A stretch of DNA of 40,770 nucleotides from Desulfuromonas sp. TF (GTDB lineage Bacteria > Desulfobacterota > Desulfuromonadia > Desulfuromonadales > ATBO01). The stretch is taken from assembly GCF_000472285.1 (NCBI RefSeq), contig NZ_KI421424.1, positions 124,442 through 165,211 on the forward strand, in the 5' to 3' direction. The position numbers were made by a program, and so were the translations under genes. The notes beneath the pieces are model-generated. The model worked only from the letters and a program-made list of their open reading frames with translations. It made no database searches and was not told the DNA's origin. Within the stretch, counting starts at the first letter, position 1. Each line of letters begins with the position of its first letter. Of the stretch, positions 8,171-16,375 are shown in pieces.

Positions 8171-8216
8171 ATGATTCGCCGCGGTCGGGAACAGCTCTAC
8201 AACGGTGCTACATCGT

Positions 8217-8245
8217 CTGGGGGGGCATTTTCCTCCCCGGATTTT
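8217..8245 (+). terminator. Possible rho-independent terminator after the C1 operon
   Basis: CTGGGG (8217-8222) can pair with CCCCGG (8235-8240), with one G-T wobble, and ATTTT follows at 8241-8245. The stem is short and the T tract is weak, so partial read-through into the binding-protein gene is plausible. Confidence 0.35.
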
Positions 8246-8247
8246 CC

Positions 8248-8263
8248 CCTAGGGGCCCCTAGG
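8248..8263. promoter_or_regulatory. Perfect 16-bp palindrome upstream of the binding-protein gene
   Basis: CCTAGGGGCCCCTAGG is perfectly self-complementary, with no spacer. It lies 20 bases before the ATG at 8284 and just upstream of the ribosome site AAAGGAGA. It could be an operator for a dimeric or tetrameric repressor, or a hairpin in the mRNA leader near the ribosome site. No promoter could be assigned with confidence. Confidence 0.5.
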
Positions 8264-8283
8264 AGTCACAAAAGGAGATTGCC

Positions 8284-9498
8284 ATGAAAGGAAGAACGCC
8301 CGTAATGACACGAATTCGCAGCAGGATGAAAAGCCGTTTACTGGTCATTGTCTGTGGGGTGCTTATGCTTTGGGCCGGCCAGGCTGCTGCAGCCTCAGAC
8401 ACGGTCAAGATCGGCCTGGTCCTCCAGCTGACCGGGCCCTTTGCGGATTCCGGGCGCCAGATGACCAACGCCATCAAGGCCTACATGGCTCAGCATGGCG
8501 ATACCGTCGCCGGAAAGAAAATAGAGCTGATCTTCAAGGATGTCACCGGCCCGGTACCGGCGGTAGCGAAGCGGCTCTGCCAGGAGCTCGTGGTGCAGGA
8601 CAAGGTGGATTTCATCGCCGGCTTCGGCCTCACCCCCGATGCGCTCGCCTGTGCGCCGGTCGCCACCGAAGCGAAGACTCCCCTGATCGACATGCTGGCC
8701 GCGACCTCGATCATCACCACCAAGTCCCCCTACATCGTGCGAACCTCCCTCACCCTTCCCCAGGTCTCGGCGCCGATGGCGCAGTGGGCGTACGACAACG
8801 GCTACCGGAAGGCCTACACCCTGGTGGCCGATTACGGCCCGGGGCACGACGCCGAGAAGGCGTTCCAGAAGGCCTTCAAGGCCAAGGGAGGCGAGATCGT
8901 CGGCGAAGTGCGCGTCCCGCTGAAGAACCTGGAGTTCGCACCCTACATGCAGCGCATCAAGGACAGCACTCCCCAAGGCCTCTTCGTGTTCCTCCCGACC
9001 GGGCAGATGGGGATGGCCTTCATGAGGTCCTTCGAGGAGCGCGGTCTGAAGGAGGCGGGAGTGACCCTGCTCGCCACCGGTGACCTTCTCGACGACGGTG
9101 CCATGGATTCGATGGGGGATGCCACTTTGGGGGTGATTTCGACCTATCATTACTCGGCCGCCCATGAATCCCCCGAAAATGCCGCCTATCTGGAGGCCTA
9201 TCGGAAAATCGATCCGAACACGCGTCCTAACGGTCATGCCATCGGCGCCTACGACGGCATGTCGGCCATCTATACCGTAATCAGGGAGCTGAACGGGAAG
9301 ATCGACGGGGACAAGGCCATGGAGATCCTCAAGGGGCTGAAAATAGCGAGTCCCCGCGGCCCGATCTACATCGACCCCGAGACGCGCGACATCGTCCAGA
9401 ACGTCTACGTGCGTGAAGCCAAGAAGGTGGGGGACAAGGTGTACAACATCGAATTCGCTACCATCGAGAACGTCAAGGATCCGGGGAAGGAGCTCTGA
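8284..9498 (+). CDS. Periplasmic ligand-binding protein, LivK-like (ABC transporter substrate-binding family)
   Basis: The 404-residue protein has an N-terminal signal peptide: a basic start, a hydrophobic stretch around residues 19-32, and cleavage after the QAAAA segment. It then has a type I periplasmic-binding fold of the branched-chain amino acid/amide class (VKIGLVLQLTGPFADSGRQ; VDFIAGFGLTPDALA; YTLVADYGPGHDAEKAF; GAYDGMSAIYTVI). It would capture a small amide or amino-acid-like ligand outside the inner membrane. No permease or ATPase genes (LivHMGF) are present in the window, so it either uses a transporter encoded elsewhere or works as a sensor. Its location between the C1 operon and the GntR regulator suggests it binds the substrate of that pathway. 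Confidence 0.9.
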   Translation: MKGRTPVMTRIRSRMKSRLLVIVCGVLMLWAGQAAAASDTVKIGLVLQLTGPFADSGRQMTNAIKAYMAQHGDTVAGKKIELIFKDVTGPVPAVAKRLCQELVVQDKVDFIAGFGLTPDALACAPVATEAKTPLIDMLAATSIITTKSPYIVRTSLTLPQVSAPMAQWAYDNGYRKAYTLVADYGPGHDAEKAFQKAFKAKGGEIVGEVRVPLKNLEFAPYMQRIKDSTPQGLFVFLPTGQMGMAFMRSFEERGLKEAGVTLLATGDLLDDGAMDSMGDATLGVISTYHYSAAHESPENAAYLEAYRKIDPNTRPNGHAIGAYDGMSAIYTVIRELNGKIDGDKAMEILKGLKIASPRGPIYIDPETRDIVQNVYVREAKKVGDKVYNIEFATIENVKDPGKEL

Positions 9499-9530
9499 TA
9501 CCGCTCAAGATGATGATTTAAGAGGAATGT

Positions 9531-9617
9531 TTCACCACGGAGTCACGGAGGAAATCAAAAGATTCAGGTTTTCTCCGTGTCTCCGTGTCTCCAGTGAGCG
9601 GAGCGAACGGGTGGTAA
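9531..9617. repeat. Intergenic inverted repeat with 8-bp internal period (CACGGAGN family)
   Basis: The left arm has CACGGAG at 9536 and 9544. The right arm has the complement CTCCGTG at 9573 and 9581. The two copies in each arm are 8 bp apart, and the ends ACCAC/GTGGT also pair. The element lies between two convergent genes and could act as a bidirectional terminator. A relative is at 35131-35198. Such hairpins are scattered between genes in many related genomes, from memory. Confidence 0.65.
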
Positions 9618-9626
9618 AAAGATAGG

Positions 9627-10268
9627 TCAGAAGTAGATGGAGTCGACGAACTCCTTGGTCGCCGCGGCATGGGTGCAGATGGCCCGCTTCGCCCGCTCCG
9701 CGTCGCGCTGCCGGAAGGCCTCGAGAATCTCTTCATGTTCCGCAAAGGCATGGGTATACCGGTCGCCGAAGAAATTGCTGATTCTGCGGCGCATGAAAAA
9801 GCGCTGATACACTTCCCTGTAAGCTTCGGATAGATAAGGACTCCCCGCCAGGTCGACAAAACAAGAGTGGAAGCTCAGGTCAAGCATGAATCGCAGCTCC
9901 CGCTTGTCAATGTCCCCCGCCCGCTTGAAATCCTGCGCTTTTTTTTCCAGTTCCTTCATTTTCGCCGGAGTCAGATTCTCGATCGATTTCGGCAGCGCGC
10001 CCAGTTCGAGAAGCACCCTGAAGTCGTGAAGGCTGTCCAGCTCTTCCTTTGAATACTGGTGTATCGTATAGCAGCTCTGGCGGGGCGCATAGTCCACGAA
10101 CCCCTCTTTCGACAGCATGATGAGGGCCATCTTGACCGGAGTCCGGCTCACCCCGAGTTTCTCGGCCAGCTCGGTGATAACTATCCGTTGGCCAGGAACG
10201 ATGTCAAAATTCAGCATCATGTCCTTGATCTGCTGATAAACTTTGTACTCAAGACTCTGATCGGGCAT
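9627..10268 (-). CDS. GntR-family transcriptional regulator, FCD (FadR) subfamily
   Basis: The 213-residue protein has an N-terminal winged helix-turn-helix (residues about 7-72: GQRIVITELAEKLGVSRTPV, then ALIMLSKEGFV). A C-terminal all-helical FCD ligand domain follows (about 80-205). Probable metal/ligand residues lie in DLSFHSCF, AEHEEILEAFRQRD and CTHAAATKEF. Regulators of this class usually repress a nearby catabolic operon and release DNA when a small organic acid or amino acid binds. The gene converges on the binding-protein gene. A motif shared by its own promoter and that of the C1 operon suggests autoregulation and control of that operon. Confidence 0.9.
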   Translation of the reverse strand: MPDQSLEYKVYQQIKDMMLNFDIVPGQRIVITELAEKLGVSRTPVKMALIMLSKEGFVDYAPRQSCYTIHQYSKEELDSLHDFRVLLELGALPKSIENLTPAKMKELEKKAQDFKRAGDIDKRELRFMLDLSFHSCFVDLAGSPYLSEAYREVYQRFFMRRRISNFFGDRYTHAFAEHEEILEAFRQRDAERAKRAICTHAAATKEFVDSIYF

Positions 10269-10306
10269 CCGTGGACCTCTTTATGTCGGTTCCGCAGGTC
10301 TAACTG

Positions 10307-10354
10307 CTTATAATAAGACGCTGTTACTATACGGTTTCTCCACCGCCGATGCAA
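10307..10354 (-). promoter_or_regulatory. gntR promoter with putative autoregulatory operator
   Basis: On the minus strand a -35 TTGCAT (10354-10349), a 17-base spacer and a -10 TATAGT (10331-10326) are visible. The motif TAACAGCGTCTTATTATAAG (10326-10307) immediately follows and would cover the transcription start. It contains a perfect palindrome CTTAT-T-ATAAG. A close copy overlaps the C1 operon promoter at 102-118. The arrangement is what one expects for self-repression by the GntR protein. Confidence 0.6.
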
Positions 10355-10457
10355 GGAAGTTTGCCTGAACCAACCACCCATTTGTAAACAGAGAATAACG
10401 GAGCGTCTATTGAGGTCCTTTTAGAGGCCGCAAGCGTGCCCGTCGCGATTTTTCCAA

Positions 10458-11987
10458 TCAGCGTGTCTTCCGATCCAGGCTCCGATACTGAATCGCCTCG
10501 GCCAGGTGCGCCTGTTTGATCTGCTCCTCCCCGACCAGGTCGGCGATAGTCCTCGCCACCTTGAGGATGCGGGTGTACGTTCGGGCGGAGAGCCCGAGGC
10601 GGTCGGTGACCATCTCGAGGAGCTTCTGTCCCTCTTCGTCCACCGGACAGAAGCGGCGGATGTGGCGGGCCTGCATCTGGGCGTTGGCGTGGAGACTGAA
10701 CTTCGCGAGGCGCTCGCGCTGGATCTGGCGGGCCCGGCCTACCCGCCCCCGGATTTCGGTGCTCGGCTCGCCGTCGCGGGGGTCGGCGAGCTCTCGGTGA
10801 CGGATGCGGGGGACCTCGACTTGCAGGTCGATGCGGTCGAGGAGCGGCCCGGAGAGGCGGGAGCGGTAGCGCTGGATCATCGGCGGGGTGCAGGTGCAGT
10901 CGTGCTTCGTGTCTCCGAGAAAGCCGCAGGGGCAGGGGTTCATGGCCGCCACCAGCATGAAGGAGGCGGGGTAGGTGAGGCTCTGCACGGCGCGGCTGAT
11001 GGTCACATGTCCATCCTCCAGGGGCTGCCGCAGCATTTCGAGAATGTTTTTCTTGAACTCGGGGAGCTCGTCGAGGAACAGGACCCCGTTGTGGGCCAGG
11101 GAGACCTCGCCGGGCCTGGGAACGGTGCCGCCGCCGATGAGCCCGGCGTCGGAGACGGTGTGATGGGGGCTGCGGAAGGGGCGAACGGCGACGAGGGCGT
11201 CTTGGCGCGGCAGCAGGCCGACGATGGAGTGGATCTTGGTCGTCTCAAGGGATTCGGGAAAGGACAGGGGAGGGAGGATGGTGGGGAGCCGCCTGGCCAA
11301 CATCGTCTTGCCGCTCCCGGGAGGGCCGACCATCAGGAGATTATGCCCTCCGGCCGCGGCGACTTCGAGGGCGCGCTTGACGTTTTCCTGGCCGCGCACT
11401 TCGGCGAAATCCTCGACGTGGACGGCAGCTCGGGCGAACAGGTCGAGGGCGTCGACCCGGCAGGGGGCCAGCTCTTTTTCGCCGGTTAGAAAGGCGACCA
11501 CTTCGCCGAGATCGCGAACTCCGTAGACCGGCAGGGAGTCGACGATCGCCCCTTCGGGGGCATTCTCTTCGGGCAGGATGAGGGCGGTGACGCCCCAGTC
11601 CTTGGCTGCCACGGCAACCGGCAGGGCGCCCTTGACCGGTTTGATGCGGCCGTCAAGGGAGAGCTCCCCCATGAAGACGAAGCGGCCTTCGCGGGCGGGC
11701 TTGAGGGCGCCGGTGGCCGTGAGCAGGCCGACTGCCATGGGAAGGTCGAAGGCGGCGCCATCCTTGCGGATGTCGGCCGGCGCCAGGTTGATGGTGATGC
11801 GCCGGGCGGGAAATTCGTAACCCGAGTTCTTGATCGCCGACTTGACCCGGTCCTTGCTCTCCTTGACCGCCCCCTCGGGCAAGCCGACGGTGGAAAACTG
11901 CGGCAGCCCCTGGGCGATATCGACTTCCACTTCCACCGGATAGGCGTTGATCCCGATCAACGCTCCGGAAAGTACCTTGGCCAGCAT
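10458..11987 (-). CDS. comM: ComM/YifB-family Mg-chelatase-like AAA+ ATPase
   Basis: The 509-residue protein matches the ComM/YifB family: an N-terminal ChlI-like domain ([19 protein letters not shown] to about residue 170), an AAA+ module with Walker [16 protein letters not shown] and Walker [11 protein letters not shown], a cysteine cluster ([15 protein letters not shown]), and a C-terminal Mg_chelatase_C domain ([17 protein letters not shown]). In Vibrio, ComM is a hexameric helicase promoting branch migration during natural transformation; in other bacteria the role is less clear. The start has a GGGGG-rich ribosome site directly upstream. It lies 34 bases downstream of trxB and is probably co-transcribed with it. 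Confidence 0.93.
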   Translation of the reverse strand: MLAKVLSGALIGINAYPVEVEVDIAQGLPQFSTVGLPEGAVKESKDRVKSAIKNSGYEFPARRITINLAPADIRKDGAAFDLPMAVGLLTATGALKPAREGRFVFMGELSLDGRIKPVKGALPVAVAAKDWGVTALILPEENAPEGAIVDSLPVYGVRDLGEVVAFLTGEKELAPCRVDALDLFARAAVHVEDFAEVRGQENVKRALEVAAAGGHNLLMVGPPGSGKTMLARRLPTILPPLSFPESLETTKIHSIVGLLPRQDALVAVRPFRSPHHTVSDAGLIGGGTVPRPGEVSLAHNGVLFLDELPEFKKNILEMLRQPLEDGHVTISRAVQSLTYPASFMLVAAMNPCPCGFLGDTKHDCTCTPPMIQRYRSRLSGPLLDRIDLQVEVPRIRHRELADPRDGEPSTEIRGRVGRARQIQRERLAKFSLHANAQMQARHIRRFCPVDEEGQKLLEMVTDRLGLSARTYTRILKVARTIADLVGEEQIKQAHLAEAIQYRSLDRKTR

Positions 11988-12021
11988 AATCCCCCTCCTG
12001 ATTGTCTTTTACGAGTATTTC

Positions 12022-12948
12022 TTACAGCCCCTCCAGGTATTTCTCCGCCATAATGGCGGCCACGGCGCCGTCTCCGACGGCGGTAGCGATCTGTTTGAGG
12101 ATCTTCTTGCGTACGTCGCCGGCGGCGAAAACGCCCGGCATGGAGGTGCGGCATTCGGCATCCGTCAGGATATAGCCATCCTCATCGAGATCGAGAACCT
12201 CTGCGATAAAATGGGCCTTGGGGGTGACGCCGATGGCAACGAAGAGGCCCTGCAGATCAAGGCAGCGTTTTTCGCCGCTGACCGTATCCTTCAGTTCCAC
12301 CGCCTGAAGACCCGAGGCGTTCCCTTCGGCCCTCACGACGGTAGTGTTCCAGAGAATCTCTATCTTGTCATGGGCAAACAGGCGCTCCTGGAGGATCTTT
12401 GTCGCCCGGAGCTCGTTCCGGCGGTGAATGACATAGACCTTGCTGGCGAAGCGGGTGAGGAACAAGGCCTCCTCGGCGGCCGTGTCGCCTCCACCGGCGA
12501 TGGCCACGGGCACTTCGCGGAAGAAGGCGCCGTCGCAGGTGGCGCAGTAGGAGACGCCGCGGCCGGTGAGTTCGGTTTCGCCCGGAACGCCGAGCTTGCG
12601 CGGTTCGGCTCCGGTGGTGATGATCACGGTGCGGGCGCGGACTTCCTTGCCGTCGACGGTCAGGACTTTCTCCCGGCCTCGGTCTGAAAGGCTTTCCACC
12701 TCACCATATTCAATTTCCAGCCCGAATTCCTGACAATGTTCCTGAAAGCGCACCATCAAGTCGGGGCCGTCAATGCCCCCGGGAAAACCCGGGTAGTTTT
12801 CTACCTTGGTGGTGGTCATCACCTGACCGCCCATGATCATACGCTCCACCAGAAGAGTCCTGAGCTGGGCGCGGGAGGTATAGAGACCGGCGGTGAGGCC
12901 TGCCGGACCGCCGCCGATGATGACGACGTCATAAAGGGACTGGGACAT
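12022..12948 (-). CDS. trxB: Thioredoxin reductase
   Basis: This flavoprotein transfers electrons from NADPH to thioredoxin. The 308-residue chain has the FAD-binding GGGPAG motif (residues 12-17), the redox-active pair C135-A-T-C138, the NADP-binding GGGDTA near 157 and the C-terminal FAD segment GVFAAGDVR. Its length is typical of the low-molecular-weight bacterial enzyme. It is divergent from the CDF exporter gene, with 160 bases between their starts, and is followed by comM on the same strand. Confidence 0.95.
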   Translation of the reverse strand: MSQSLYDVVIIGGGPAGLTAGLYTSRAQLRTLLVERMIMGGQVMTTTKVENYPGFPGGIDGPDLMVRFQEHCQEFGLEIEYGEVESLSDRGREKVLTVDGKEVRARTVIITTGAEPRKLGVPGETELTGRGVSYCATCDGAFFREVPVAIAGGGDTAAEEALFLTRFASKVYVIHRRNELRATKILQERLFAHDKIEILWNTTVVRAEGNASGLQAVELKDTVSGEKRCLDLQGLFVAIGVTPKAHFIAEVLDLDEDGYILTDAECRTSMPGVFAAGDVRKKILKQIATAVGDGAVAAIMAEKYLEGL

Positions 12949-13108
12949 GGTTGCTGCTCCTTGAGGAAATTAAGGCCAAACCATAGCACAGGCTGATTCA
13001 AATGGGAACCGGTTGCGGCTGGACGAAAAGAAAGGGAGCGGGACGAACATACACCCTTGATTCGGCGGAGGGCACGGTCTAGAATAGGCACAGACCGGGA
13101 GGCCGCGC

Positions 13109-14074
13109 ATGACCGAATCAGAACATCTTGACCGGAGCATCAGCCGCGGTTTCGGCATAGCCATCGCGCTGACTGCCATCACCCTGGTGGCGGAGACGAT
13201 CGGCGGCTTCTGGACCAACTCCCTGGCCCTGCTCTCCGATGCGGCCCATGTCTTCATGGACCTCTTCGCCCTGATCCTGTCCCTGATGGCCATTAAACTG
13301 GCCACCCGGCCGGCCACCGACCGGCGCACCTACGGATGGCATCGGGCGGAGATCTTCGCCTCGCTCATCAACGGCCTGACCCTGATTTTCATCGCCTTCG
13401 GCATCCTCCATGAAGCATGGGGCCGCTTCCAGCATCCCGAGGCGGTCAAAAGCAAGGAGATGTTCATCATCGCCACAGTCGGGCTGGTGATGAACCTGGT
13501 CGCCGCCGGGCGTCTGCACGGCCATGCCCACGACGACCTCAACGTCCGCAGCGCCTTCCTCCACGTCCTCGGCGATGCCGCGGCCTCGGTGGGCGTGATC
13601 ATCGGCGGCGTGATCATGCTCTTTACGGGATGGTATGTGCTCGATGCCCTGATTTCCGTAGGGATCGTTCTCATCATCGCCTGGGGATCCGTCCGCCTCA
13701 TCCGGGAGGCGGCCCACATCCTTCTGGAGGGAGTCCCGGCGGGAGTGGATATCAGCGAAGTCGCTGAGAAGATGCGGGCGGTGGAAGGGGTGAACGATGT
13801 GCACCACCTCCATGCCTGGTCGATCTGCTCCCACATCTCCGCCCTGTCGGCCCATATCGACATCCTTCCCGAGTACCGGCTGCGTCAGGGGGAGATTATC
13901 GGCGAGATCGAAACCATGCTGGACGATGATTATCACATCACCCACTCCACCCTGCAGGGGGAGTGTTCTCGATGCGTCACCGGGCCGGTGATCCAGCAGT
14001 TGAAGCATCGTCCTCGCCGCTCCAGCCTCTGCTCCCACGGCCACGGCGGACATGATCACGGCCACAGCCCCTGA
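13109..14074 (+). CDS. Cation diffusion facilitator (CDF/CzcD-like) metal exporter
   Basis: The 321-residue inner-membrane protein exports divalent metal such as zinc, cobalt or cadmium in exchange for protons. It shows the CDF layout of six membrane segments, with the metal-site residues in ALLSDAAHVFMDLFAL and HVLGDAAASVGVIIGG. A cytoplasmic domain follows (GVNDVHHLHAWSIC), then a His-rich tail (SHGHGGHDHGHSP). The metal specificity cannot be told from the sequence. It is divergent from trxB and has its own promoter region in 12949-13108, where I could not define boxes with confidence. Confidence 0.93.
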   Translation: MTESEHLDRSISRGFGIAIALTAITLVAETIGGFWTNSLALLSDAAHVFMDLFALILSLMAIKLATRPATDRRTYGWHRAEIFASLINGLTLIFIAFGILHEAWGRFQHPEAVKSKEMFIIATVGLVMNLVAAGRLHGHAHDDLNVRSAFLHVLGDAAASVGVIIGGVIMLFTGWYVLDALISVGIVLIIAWGSVRLIREAAHILLEGVPAGVDISEVAEKMRAVEGVNDVHHLHAWSICSHISALSAHIDILPEYRLRQGEIIGEIETMLDDDYHITHSTLQGECSRCVTGPVIQQLKHRPRRSSLCSHGHGGHDHGHSP

Positions 14075-14138
14075 TCAACGGGGAAGGTATTCCATAGGTT
14101 ATCGCATTCTCCTCACCATCGCTCGAGCCTGAACCGTT

Positions 14139-14492
14139 ATGAAGCGTATTGTCCCAGCACTGATCTGGACCTCTCTTTTCCTCGTACTTTTAGCGGGAGT
14201 GGACCAGTTTTTTCTCCGCGTTCCAACCACCGTGCCGATCCTGACAGAGGTGCGCGCTTTCTATCTCGATTTCCGCAGCCGCCTTGCCCTTCTTGGCGGA
14301 TGGAGGCAGGAACTCACCCTCGAGTCGGTGATCGAGGAGACCGCCGCCGAGCCCCTCCTCCGTTCTCCCCGCTCCGGTGGGAGCGCTCCCCGTTACCTTT
14401 ATGCCGACCGCCGGGGCGAACTGCATTTTGCGGACACTCTGAAAGAGATTCCCCCGGAATATCGCAAGGAAGCCCAATCTCTGGAAAATTAG
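14139..14492 (+). CDS. Small membrane-anchored protein with DUF4124-like tail
   Basis: The 117-residue protein has one N-terminal hydrophobic segment (residues about 5-26), which may be an uncleaved anchor or signal peptide. Its C-terminal motif (YLYADRRGELHFADTLKEIPPEYR) resembles DUF4124 (YxxxDxxGxxHFTDxxxxIPxxYR), found in many periplasmic proteins of Proteobacteria. Its function is unknown. The stop overlaps the stop of the convergent amidase gene by 4 bases. Confidence 0.75.
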   Translation: MKRIVPALIWTSLFLVLLAGVDQFFLRVPTTVPILTEVRAFYLDFRSRLALLGGWRQELTLESVIEETAAEPLLRSPRSGGSAPRYLYADRRGELHFADTLKEIPPEYRKEAQSLEN

Positions 14493-15280
14493 GGCAGTTT
14501 TCCGTATACTTCCGGCCGCCGGTCCTTGAAGCAGGGGATCTGAAAACGGTAGGTGGCCATCTCCTCGAAATCGAAAATGGCGAAGAGTTCGGTCTCGGTT
14601 TCGCCTCCCTCGGCCAGAATTACCCCGCGCGACGAGAGGAGCAGACTCGTTCCGAAGAAGTCGAGCTTCCCCTGGATGCCGCAGCAGTTTGCCGCCGCCA
14701 CGAACAGCTGGTTTTCAATGGCTCGGGCGAGCAGCAGGGTGCGCCAGTGATCCTGCCGGGGTTTCGGCCATTCGGCGGGAAGACAGACGATCTCGGCTCC
14801 TTCCAGGGCCATCTTGCGGAACAGCTCGGGAAACCTCAAATCGTAGCAAATAGCCACACCGAGGCGACCGACTGAAGTGGAAATCACCAGCGACTCGTCC
14901 CCGGCACCGAGGAAGCGGTCTTCCCCCATCATGGAGAAGAGGTGCATCTTGCGATAGCCGGCGAGCACTTCTCCTTTGTCCACGACGTAGGCGGTGTTGT
15001 AGATGACGCCGTTTTCCTTCTCCGCCAGGCTCCCGACGACGACCATGCCGAGTTCGGCGCTGGCTTTCTGCAGGGCCGTCAAAACCCGCGGGGTCTCTTC
15101 AGCAAGTTTGGCAAGGTGTTTGTATGCATAGCCCGTGCTCCACATCTCGGGCAGGACGGCCAGTCGGGCATCGCGCTGACGAACCCGTTTCAACGCGGCG
15201 AGGACATGGTTCAGATTGGCATCGACATCCCCCATGGTGATGTTGAACTGGATGGTTGCGGCGCAAACTTTTCGGAACAT
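14489..15280 (-). CDS. Carbon-nitrogen hydrolase (nitrilase superfamily, omega-amidase-like)
   Basis: The 263-residue enzyme cleaves a C-N bond in a small amide, or in an omega-amide if it is like Nit2. The Glu-Lys-Cys catalytic triad is visible as E45 (VLPEMW), K111 (YRKMHLF) and C145 (VAICYDLRFPE). ATG 15280 is chosen because a strong AGGAAGG ribosome site lies 8 bases upstream and the family's usual N terminus (VCAATIQFNITMGD) starts there. An upstream ATG at 15343 would add 21 untypical residues. The gene is divergent from the antiporter operon. Confidence 0.9.
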   Translation of the reverse strand: MFRKVCAATIQFNITMGDVDANLNHVLAALKRVRQRDARLAVLPEMWSTGYAYKHLAKLAEETPRVLTALQKASAELGMVVVGSLAEKENGVIYNTAYVVDKGEVLAGYRKMHLFSMMGEDRFLGAGDESLVISTSVGRLGVAICYDLRFPELFRKMALEGAEIVCLPAEWPKPRQDHWRTLLLARAIENQLFVAAANCCGIQGKLDFFGTSLLLSSRGVILAEGGETETELFAIFDFEEMATYRFQIPCFKDRRPEVYGKLP

Positions 15281-15599
15281 GATGAAATCCTTCCTCTTTG
15301 AAAATATAAAAAAACGTTCTATTTTATGCGAAGCTAGGATCAAGGCTCATGCAAAACATGTAATTATACGTCAAGCATCTCCGTCCTGCAAGCTGACCGC
15401 AGTCGGATTTTCTTGACCCAGGGCCGGAGTCATGTTAAAAAACGGCTTATTTTAATGTTCTCCCGGGTCGTTGTTCAGCAATATCGGATTTACAGCGGAA
15501 AGCGCTCCTGATGAGGACTTGCCGTCTTCTGCCGAGAGGGTGCGTTCAGGAGACAAAAACCTGTTTTTTTTCTGACTTGTTTTGCAGGGGTTGCCGATC
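15281..15599. other. 319-base intergenic region between the divergent amidase and antiporter genes
   Basis: No coding potential was recognised here. The A/T-rich parts at 15301-15330 and 15435-15460 probably hold the two promoters. A possible plus-strand pair is TTGACC (15413-15418) with TTAAAA (15435-15440), 16 bases apart, for the antiporter operon. The long 5' leader of about 150 bases before MrpE holds no fold that I could name. Confidence 0.4.
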
Positions 15600-16079
15600 A
15601 TGGCCAAAATAGCCGCTTTTTTTGTCATGCTTGCCTTCTGGGTGATCATGTCGGGGATGTTCGATCCCTTCCATCTGACCCTTGGCGTTATCTCCTGCCT
15701 GCTGGTCGCCTGGTTCAGCCATTCCCTGCTTTTCTACGGAGACAGCCGGGGCTGGGGAGGCGGTATTCTCGGCGTGATCCTCTATCTGCCCTGGCTCTTC
15801 TGGCAGATCGTGCTGGCCGATCTGCAGGTGACCTACCTTGTTTTGCACCCCCGCATGCTCGACCTCATCGATCCCCAGCTGGTCCGGTTCCGAACCACCC
15901 TCAAAAGGCCGATTTCCAAGGTGACCCTGGCCCAGTCGATCACCCTGACCCCCGGAACGATTACCGTCAGCATTCACGAGGACGAATTCACCGTCTATGC
16001 CCTGACCCGGAGCACCGCCGAAGGCTTACCCGGCGAGATGGAGCGGCGCGTGGCGGCGGCCCTGGAAGGGGGTGCATGA
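15600..16079 (+). CDS. mrpE: Mrp/Mbh antiporter subunit E (MrpE/MbhA-like)
   Basis: The 159-residue membrane protein belongs to the MnhE/MrpE family. It has two to three N-terminal membrane segments (AAFFVMLAFWVIMSG; LGVISCLLVAWF; GVILYLPWLFWQIVLAD) and a conserved C-terminal soluble part (TPGTITVSIHEDEFTVYALT). ATG 15600 is preferred over the upstream TTG at 15582 because AGGGG lies in the right position before it. It is the first gene of a twelve-gene operon that overlaps start-to-stop at most junctions. Confidence 0.88.
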   Translation: MAKIAAFFVMLAFWVIMSGMFDPFHLTLGVISCLLVAWFSHSLLFYGDSRGWGGGILGVILYLPWLFWQIVLADLQVTYLVLHPRMLDLIDPQLVRFRTTLKRPISKVTLAQSITLTPGTITVSIHEDEFTVYALTRSTAEGLPGEMERRVAAALEGGA

Positions 16080-16366
16080 TGGAACAGCTCTTTCTGGCCG
16101 GAGGCATCGCCCTGGTGCTTCTCATGATGCTGTCGCTGATCCGGGTGATCGCCGGACCTACGATCCTCGACCGGATCCTCGGCGGCAGCGTCATCGGCAC
16201 CAAGACCACCGTGCTGCTGCTTTTTATCGGCGTCCTTTATGACAATGTCGGCATGTTCGTCGACATTGCCATCGCCTATGCCATGCTCAACTTCATCGCC
16301 ACCCTGGCGGCGACCAAGTTTTTCCTGCGCCGCAAGAGCGTTAACCTTGAAGACCTGGAGTCGTAA
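16076..16366 (+). CDS. mrpF: Mrp/Mbh antiporter subunit F (MrpF/MbhB-like)
   Basis: The 96-residue protein has three membrane helices and the family signature IRVIAGPTILDRILGGSVIGTK, typical of MnhF/MrpF. In known Mrp complexes this subunit helps form the sodium or proton path with subunits A, E and G. The start overlaps the mrpE stop (ATGA); ATG 16079 is a possible alternative start. Confidence 0.9.
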   Translation: MMEQLFLAGGIALVLLMMLSLIRVIAGPTILDRILGGSVIGTKTTVLLLFIGVLYDNVGMFVDIAIAYAMLNFIATLAATKFFLRRKSVNLEDLES

Positions 16367-16375
16367 GGAGGCTGT

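Noticed and set aside
9531-9617. CACGGAG repeat as an insertion-sequence remnant
   Set aside because: There are no target-site duplications or transposase fragments; the palindromic octamer pattern fits an intergenic hairpin repeat better.
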